Origin: Propionibacterium sp.
GTDB lineage: Bacteria; Actinomycetota; Actinomycetes; Propionibacteriales; Propionibacteriaceae
DNA: 26,979 nucleotides
Assembly: GCA_012514785.1 (NCBI GenBank)
Contig: JAAYZP010000397.1
Location: forward strand, 1 to 26,979
Reading direction: 5' to 3'
Shown one piece after another: positions 23,238 through 26,979 of this stretch. The translations under genes were made by a program, and so were the position numbers. The notes under the pieces were generated by a model. The model did no database searches, was not told the DNA's origin, and was given only the letters and a program-made list of their open reading frames with translations. Each line of letters opens with the position of its first letter. The first letter of the stretch is position 1.

Positions 23238-23858
23238 GTGGGACTGTTCCGCCCCTATGAGCGCACCGAGAAGTCCGAACGGACGCGCCAAGCCACCGTG
23301 CCCAGCAAGCCCGTCCCGACGACCACCGCTCCGGCGGAGGGGTCGTCGTCGGAGAAGATCGTGGTGCGTCGCGGTGAGAAGAAGGGCGCGACTCCCACGC
23401 GCCGCGAGGCCGAGGCTGCACGCATGGAGCGGCTCCACCCCAACCGCTCGCCGAAGCAGCAGCGTAAGGCGGACCAGCAGGCGCGGGTGAAGGCCCAGCA
23501 GGAAACGTGGGACCGGGTGGAGAAGAGCCCCGAGCGCGAGCTGCTGCGCGACTTCATCGACACCCGCTGGACGATCGCCGAGTTCCTGATGCCCGCGATG
23601 ATCCTGATCATGGCGCTCATGCTGGTCACGATGAACAACACCAACGTGTCGGTCTACGTCGGCATGGGGCTGTGGTTCGTCTTCGCGCTGGCCATCCTCA
23701 ACATCATGGTCATGTGGAACAGCTACAAGAAGCTGCTCGCCGAGCGGGTGCCGAACGCCAACCGTCGCGGGCTGCTGATGTACATGATCAACCGGGCGAT
23801 GATGATCCGCCGGTTCCGCCGCCCGGGCCCGCGCATCAACCGTGGGGACCCGATCTGA
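23238..23858 (+). CDS. DUF3043 domain membrane protein
   Basis: Protein of 206 residues of the actinobacterial DUF3043 family; function unknown. A basic, polar N-terminal half (1-105) contains KKGATPTRREAEAAR, the family landmark, and is followed by the conserved ERELLRDFIDTRW. Two membrane helices form a hairpin (about 115-131 and 138-158), and a strongly basic tail (RRGLLMYMINRAMMIRRFRR) should face the cytoplasm. The GTG at 23238 has a GAGG about 10 nt upstream, rather far. Its stop shares one base with the start of the next small gene. Confidence 0.88.
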   Translation: MGLFRPYERTEKSERTRQATVPSKPVPTTTAPAEGSSSEKIVVRRGEKKGATPTRREAEAARMERLHPNRSPKQQRKADQQARVKAQQETWDRVEKSPERELLRDFIDTRWTIAEFLMPAMILIMALMLVTMNNTNVSVYVGMGLWFVFALAILNIMVMWNSYKKLLAERVPNANRRGLLMYMINRAMMIRRFRRPGPRINRGDPI

Positions 23859-24061
23859 TGAGCTACCGCTTCGAGTACACCGGCGAGTTCAGCCGCGCGG
23901 AGCTGGAGCGGGCGGAGCTGACCCGCGAGTTCGACACGCAGCAGGCCGCCGAGGAGTGGCTAACGATCTACTTCACCGACCTCGTGCGCCTCGGCGTGAG
24001 TGAGGTCACCCTCTTCGAGGAGGACCGGCCCGTATTCGGGCCCATGTCCCTGCTTCCCTGA
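23858..24061 (+). CDS. Small acidic protein of 67 residues
   Basis: Small soluble protein, MSYRFEYTG to FGPMSLLP, with an Arg/Glu-rich helix and the pattern FDTQQAAEEWL, then GVSEVTLFEEDRPVFGPMSL. I recall small actinobacterial proteins with a similar AExWL and V(Y/F)GPMSL pattern but know no function for them. Its ATG overlaps the DUF3043 stop (TGATG), a strong sign of coupled translation, with GGGGA about 9 nt upstream. The last 102 bp overlap the 3' end of the convergent gene on the other strand. Confidence 0.72.
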   Translation: MSYRFEYTGEFSRAELERAELTREFDTQQAAEEWLTIYFTDLVRLGVSEVTLFEEDRPVFGPMSLLP

Positions 24062-24331
24062 GCGCACCGCCACGACGACGCCGAAGGCCGTCATGATCAC
24101 CCCGAGCCCGATCACGTACGGCGTCTGCCCGCGCGCCTCCGCGAGCCGCTGTTCGTAGGTCTGCACCGTCGTCGTCTCCTCCTGGACGCGGCTGGAGTAG
24201 TGGCACACGTCGCCCGGCCCCATGGTCTCGCCCCGACACGCCAGGTTCGGGTTGACGTAACTCACCACACCCCAGGCGGTCAGGGCCAACGCCGCGACGA
24301 CGAACGCCCACAGTGCTACACGCTTTTGCAT
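23960..24331 (-). CDS. Small membrane protein with a CRGxxMGPGDxC loop
   Basis: Protein of 123 residues with two membrane helices, about 7-25 and 73-90. The loop between them has C32 and C43 in ACRGETMGPGDVCHYSS, plausibly an extracytoplasmic disulphide, followed by a conserved-looking VQTYEQR segment. I recall similar uncharacterised membrane proteins in other actinobacteria. The hydrophilic tail beyond about residue 92 lies antisense to the small gene at 23858-24061, and may be an accident of the shared DNA. The ATG at 24331 has no ribosome-binding site but has TACTTT 7 nt before it. Confidence 0.75.
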   Translation of the reverse strand: MQKRVALWAFVVAALALTAWGVVSYVNPNLACRGETMGPGDVCHYSSRVQEETTTVQTYEQRLAEARGQTPYVIGLGVIMTAFGVVVAVRSGKQGHGPEYGPVLLEEGDLTHAEAHEVGEVDR

Positions 24332-24338
24332 GGGAGCC

Positions 24339-24344
24339 AAAGTA
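24339..24344 (-). promoter_or_regulatory. -10 box of a probable leaderless small membrane protein transcript
   Basis: On the minus strand, TACTTT is followed by exactly 7 nt and then the ATG at 24331. No Shine-Dalgarno sequence is present. Confidence 0.4.
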
Positions 24345-24356
24345 GCGCAGTCTCGA

Positions 24357-24362
24357 TAAGCT
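24357..24362 (+). promoter_or_regulatory. -10 box of the aminopeptidase gene
   Basis: TAAGCT lies 6 nt before the ATG at 24369, back to back with the -10 box of the divergent gene. Both starts sit only 37 bp apart, so the two promoters overlap. Confidence 0.4.
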
Positions 24363-24368
24363 GTGAGA

Positions 24369-25853
24369 ATGCACGACGTAACCCTGGAATATGCCAAGTC
24401 CCTCCCCCGCGCCGCCGACGTGGTGGTCCTCGGACTCACCACCGCCGGCGACATCACCGCCCTGGTGGGTGGTTCACCCGAGCTCGACAAGATGTACAGC
24501 TCCGCGTTCAAGGTGGGCGTCGGCGACCTCGCGCTCGCGATGGGCGCGAAGAGTGACGTGGAGTCCGTCACGGTCCTGCCGGCCACGGAGTCGGCCCGAG
24601 CCGTCGTCGTCGGGCTCGGCGATCCCGACGTGACGCCCGCCACCCTGCGACGCGCGGTCGGCAGCGCGCTGCGCACCGTCGCCGCGCTCCCCGACGCCGA
24701 CGGGCTCACCGTCGCCATCTCCCTTGAGCTGGGCGACCCCGAGCTCGTGCAGGCCGCTGCGGAGGGCGCCGCACTCGGCGCGTACCGCGTCACGGTCGTC
24801 ACCGCCGAGATCACCCCGCGCCCTGTGGCGAAGATCGTCGTCGTCACGAAGGCCGACGCGAAGAGCGCCATCAACGTCGCGACCGCCGGCGCGCGCGCCG
24901 TCTACCAGGCCCGCGACTGGGCCAACACTCCCCCGAACCTGCTCTACCCCGAGAACTTCGCCGAGGCCGCGAAGGCCTACGTCAAGGACGAGCGCATCGC
25001 GGTGGAGATCCTCGACGAGAAGGCACTCGAGAAGGGCGGCTACGGCGGCATCCTCGCCGTCGGCGGCGGCTCGGAGCGGGGGCCCCGTCTGGTGCGGCTC
25101 AGCTACGTCCCGCGCGGCGCCAAGTACCACCTGGCCCTCATCGGCAAGGGCATCACCTTCGACTCCGGCGGCCTGGACATCAAGCCGCCCGCGAGCATGG
25201 AGGGCATGCAGAAGGACATGAGCGGCGCGGCCATCGTGATCTCCGCGATCAAGGCCATCGCCGAGCTCGGGCTCCGGGTGCAGGTCACCGCCTACGCAGC
25301 GATGGCGGAGAACATGCCGTCGGGCTCCGCGTTCCGCCCCGGCGACGTGCTGACGATGTTCGACGGCCAGACCGTCGAGAACTTCAACACCGACGCCGAG
25401 GGCCGCCTCGTGCTGGCCGACGCCATCGCGCGAGCCGGCACCGACTCGCCGGACATGATCGTCGACGTCGCCACCCTCACCGGCGCCTGCATGGTGGCGC
25501 TCGGCACCCGCATCGCGGGCCTGACCACCACCGACGACGACACCGCCGACCGCGTGCTCGACGCCGCCGAGGCCGCCGGCGAGGAGTTCTGGCACCTGCC
25601 GATCACCGACCACGTCCGCGAACAGCTGAAGTCGGACATCGCCGACATCCGCTCCGGGGGCAAGTCCCGCTGGGGCGGGGCCCTCGTGGCCGGCGCGTTC
25701 CTCGAGAAGTTCGTGCCGGAGGACGTCGCCTGGGCGCACCTCGACATCGCCGGCCCGTCCGACTCGTCGGAGGCGTTCGGCTACACCCCGAAGGGCGGCA
25801 CCGGCGTGGCCGTGCGGACGCTGATCGCGCTGGCGCAGCAGTCCTCGGTCTGA
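24369..25853 (+). CDS. pepA: Leucyl aminopeptidase (M17 family)
   Basis: Cytoplasmic two-metal aminopeptidase of 494 residues that removes N-terminal residues from peptides. The M17 signature NTDAEGRLVLAD starts at N340, and the metal/catalytic segment GKGITFDSGGLDIKP precedes it. An N-terminal macro-like domain occupies about 1-170, and the catalytic domain begins near ARDWANTPPNLLYP. ATG 24369 is chosen for its -10 box 6 nt upstream; GTG 24363, two codons earlier, is possible. It corresponds to mycobacterial pepB (Rv2213). The next gene is convergent, with only 7 bp between the two stop codons and no terminator. Confidence 0.95.
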   Translation: MHDVTLEYAKSLPRAADVVVLGLTTAGDITALVGGSPELDKMYSSAFKVGVGDLALAMGAKSDVESVTVLPATESARAVVVGLGDPDVTPATLRRAVGSALRTVAALPDADGLTVAISLELGDPELVQAAAEGAALGAYRVTVVTAEITPRPVAKIVVVTKADAKSAINVATAGARAVYQARDWANTPPNLLYPENFAEAAKAYVKDERIAVEILDEKALEKGGYGGILAVGGGSERGPRLVRLSYVPRGAKYHLALIGKGITFDSGGLDIKPPASMEGMQKDMSGAAIVISAIKAIAELGLRVQVTAYAAMAENMPSGSAFRPGDVLTMFDGQTVENFNTDAEGRLVLADAIARAGTDSPDMIVDVATLTGACMVALGTRIAGLTTTDDDTADRVLDAAEAAGEEFWHLPITDHVREQLKSDIADIRSGGKSRWGGALVAGAFLEKFVPEDVAWAHLDIAGPSDSSEAFGYTPKGGTGVAVRTLIALAQQSSV

Positions 25854-25860
25854 GGTTCGC

Positions 25861-26979
25861 TCAGGAGTTCCCGGCCTCGTCGCGAAGCTTCGCGGCGAGG
25901 CCGCGCTCCATCGGGAGCTTCGCGTACAGCGTCGCCTGGAGCACGTGGTAGAGGTCCGGTTTGCCGTCCCAGGTGCGCGCGATCGGGCGCAGGTCGTCGT
26001 CGAGCTCGGAGTGCCACGCGCCGTGCTCGTGGTCCATCAGGTGGGCGTCGGCGAACCGCCAGAACCGCTCGTAGGCGTCGGCGTAACGCTGCTCGCCGGT
26101 GGCCAGCCGCAGCACGTGCGCGGCGCCGATCGCCTCGGCGACGGGCCAGAAGTAGCGGCTGCTGATCACCGGGGCGCCGTCCCAGTCGACGGTGTAGTAG
26201 AAGCCCCCGCCGTCGGCCCAGGCGTCGTCGACGGCGCCGTCGAAGAGCCGCTCGGCCGCGGGCAGGAGCCAGTCGACCTCGGGGCGCAGGCCCGCGATCT
26301 GCACGCAGAGCTTCGCCCATTCGAGCCAGTGCCCGGGCGTGGAACCGTACGGCCGGAACGGGTGGGCGGGCTCGTCGCGGTTGTAGTCGGGGACCGGCCG
26401 CCAGCGTTCGTCGAAGTGCTCGAAGAGCCGGTGCGCACCCCGCTCGCCCGACGCCAGCGGGTCGCGGGCGAACCGCTCGGCCATCCGCACGGCGCGATCC
26501 AGCAGGCGGGTCTGGCCCGTGGCCTCGAACGCGGCCAGGTACGCCTCGGTGAGGTGCATGTTGGCGTTCAGCCCGCGGTAGGGATCCGCCCGGGTGAAGG
26601 CCCGGTCCATGACGTCGAGGCCCGCGCCGGCGGCGTCGTCCCAGTAGTGCTCGTCGATCAGCGCGACGGCCTCGTCCAGGAGCGCGCGCCCGCCGCCGAT
26701 GCCCGCAGCGACCGCGCTGGAGCCGGAGAGGACGACGTGCGCCATGCCGTAGAGCTGCTTGCTGTCGTCGCGGCCGTCCGGGTGGATGCCGGTGAACCAG
26801 CCGCCGTGTTCGGTGTCCCGCCCGGGTGCGGTGCCGAGGTATCGCACCCCGTGGGCGGCGACGTCGGCCGCGCCCTCCCTGCCCCACAGCGAGGCCAGCG
26901 AGAAAGCGTGCACCATGCGCGCCGCGATCCAGAGTTCCTTGCCCTTCTCGGGCATCGGTGTGCCGGTGTTGCCCAGCCA
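25861..26979 (-). CDS. AGE-family sugar epimerase/isomerase (5' end outside the window)
   Basis: The visible 372 residues belong to the N-acylglucosamine 2-epimerase (AGE) superfamily, an alpha/alpha-barrel. Catalytic-type histidines are seen in ANMHLTEAYLAAFE, TPGHWLEWAKL and DHEHGAWHSEL, the arrangement found in mannose isomerases and the sulfoquinovose isomerase YihS. An isomerase acting on mannose/fructose-type or sulfo-sugars is therefore more likely than N-acylglucosamine epimerase; sequence alone does not settle the substrate. The frame stays open to the window edge (…WLGNTGTPMPEKGKELWI), and WLxxxGxPxP is typical N-terminal family sequence. The ATG at 26955 is therefore internal, and about 15-30 residues are missing. 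Confidence 0.88.
   Translation of the reverse strand, partial: WLGNTGTPMPEKGKELWIAARMVHAFSLASLWGREGAADVAAHGVRYLGTAPGRDTEHGGWFTGIHPDGRDDSKQLYGMAHVVLSGSSAVAAGIGGGRALLDEAVALIDEHYWDDAAGAGLDVMDRAFTRADPYRGLNANMHLTEAYLAAFEATGQTRLLDRAVRMAERFARDPLASGERGAHRLFEHFDERWRPVPDYNRDEPAHPFRPYGSTPGHWLEWAKLCVQIAGLRPEVDWLLPAAERLFDGAVDDAWADGGGFYYTVDWDGAPVISSRYFWPVAEAIGAAHVLRLATGEQRYADAYERFWRFADAHLMDHEHGAWHSELDDDLRPIARTWDGKPDLYHVLQATLYAKLPMERGLAAKLRDEAGNS

Noticed and set aside
24474..25739. A 421-codon minus-strand frame opposite pepA
   Set aside because: Antisense to an intact M17 aminopeptidase; no domain.

Overview
This is high-GC DNA with many GTG/TTG starts and tightly overlapping operons. It carries the actinobacterial type of respiratory gene set: a di-haem cytochrome c (QcrC), a Rieske protein with three membrane helices (QcrA), a PDWY-type cytochrome b, and a separate four-helix CtaF subunit. 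The order plsC - NlpC/P60 - exonuclease/GIY-YIG - trpD - ctaE-qcrC-qcrA-qcrB - ctaF/ctaC - erpA-like - pepA follows, as I recall it, the Mycobacterium tuberculosis Rv2182c-Rv2213 neighbourhood. Gene content and protein style suggest a member of the Propionibacteriaceae (Tessaracoccus-like); that assignment is inference.

Layout. 1-2733: a leftward, translationally coupled operon of an acyltransferase (plsC), a NarL/DesK-type sensor kinase and its LuxR-type regulator, with a DtxR/IdeR-box-like palindrome at the window edge. 2827-6423: a secreted NlpC/P60 peptidoglycan hydrolase, a DEDDh exonuclease fused to a UvrC-like GIY-YIG nuclease, and a cyclophilin. 6559-8295: a membrane-anchored sunset-domain protein, a strong terminator, two copies of a 52-bp repeat, and a prepilin peptidase. 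8337-10764: a leftward operon ctaG - degenerate stand-alone receiver - trpD. 10858-15187: ctaE-qcrC-qcrA-qcrB. 15263-17197: guaB1 and an AhpD-like protein. 17198-17525: a gene-free stretch with a three-copy repeat and a perfect 18-bp hairpin. 17526-20517: ctaC-ctaD-ctaF, leftward. 20654-23105: erpA-like gene, a catalytically degraded glycerate-kinase-fold protein, PspAA and PspA, all leftward. 23238-24061: a DUF3043 membrane protein and a 67-residue protein whose 3' end overlaps a convergent membrane-protein gene (23960-24331). 24369-25853: leucyl aminopeptidase. 25861 to the window end: an AGE-family sugar isomerase, cut by the edge.

How it works together. ctaC/D/E/F plus qcrCAB encode nearly all of a bcc-aa3 supercomplex, and ctaG supplies a copper-loading assembly factor. 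PspA, PspAA, plsC, the sensor kinase and the NlpC/P60 hydrolase are envelope functions around this respiratory core. Most of the window is conserved core genome.

Most worth following up: (1) a repeated promoter layout in which a TANNNT-like -10 box lies 6-7 nt before an ATG/GTG with no ribosome-binding site, pointing to leaderless mRNAs at about seven transcription-unit heads; (2) a PspA-PspAA-pseudo-glycerate-kinase operon; (3) a stand-alone receiver lacking the switch Thr/Ser and Lys, coupled between ctaG and trpD; (4) two unrelated small repeat families in intergenic DNA; (5) two mutually exclusive inverted repeats between the cyclophilin and sunset-domain genes. I found no clear defence island, CRISPR array, tRNA or rRNA.
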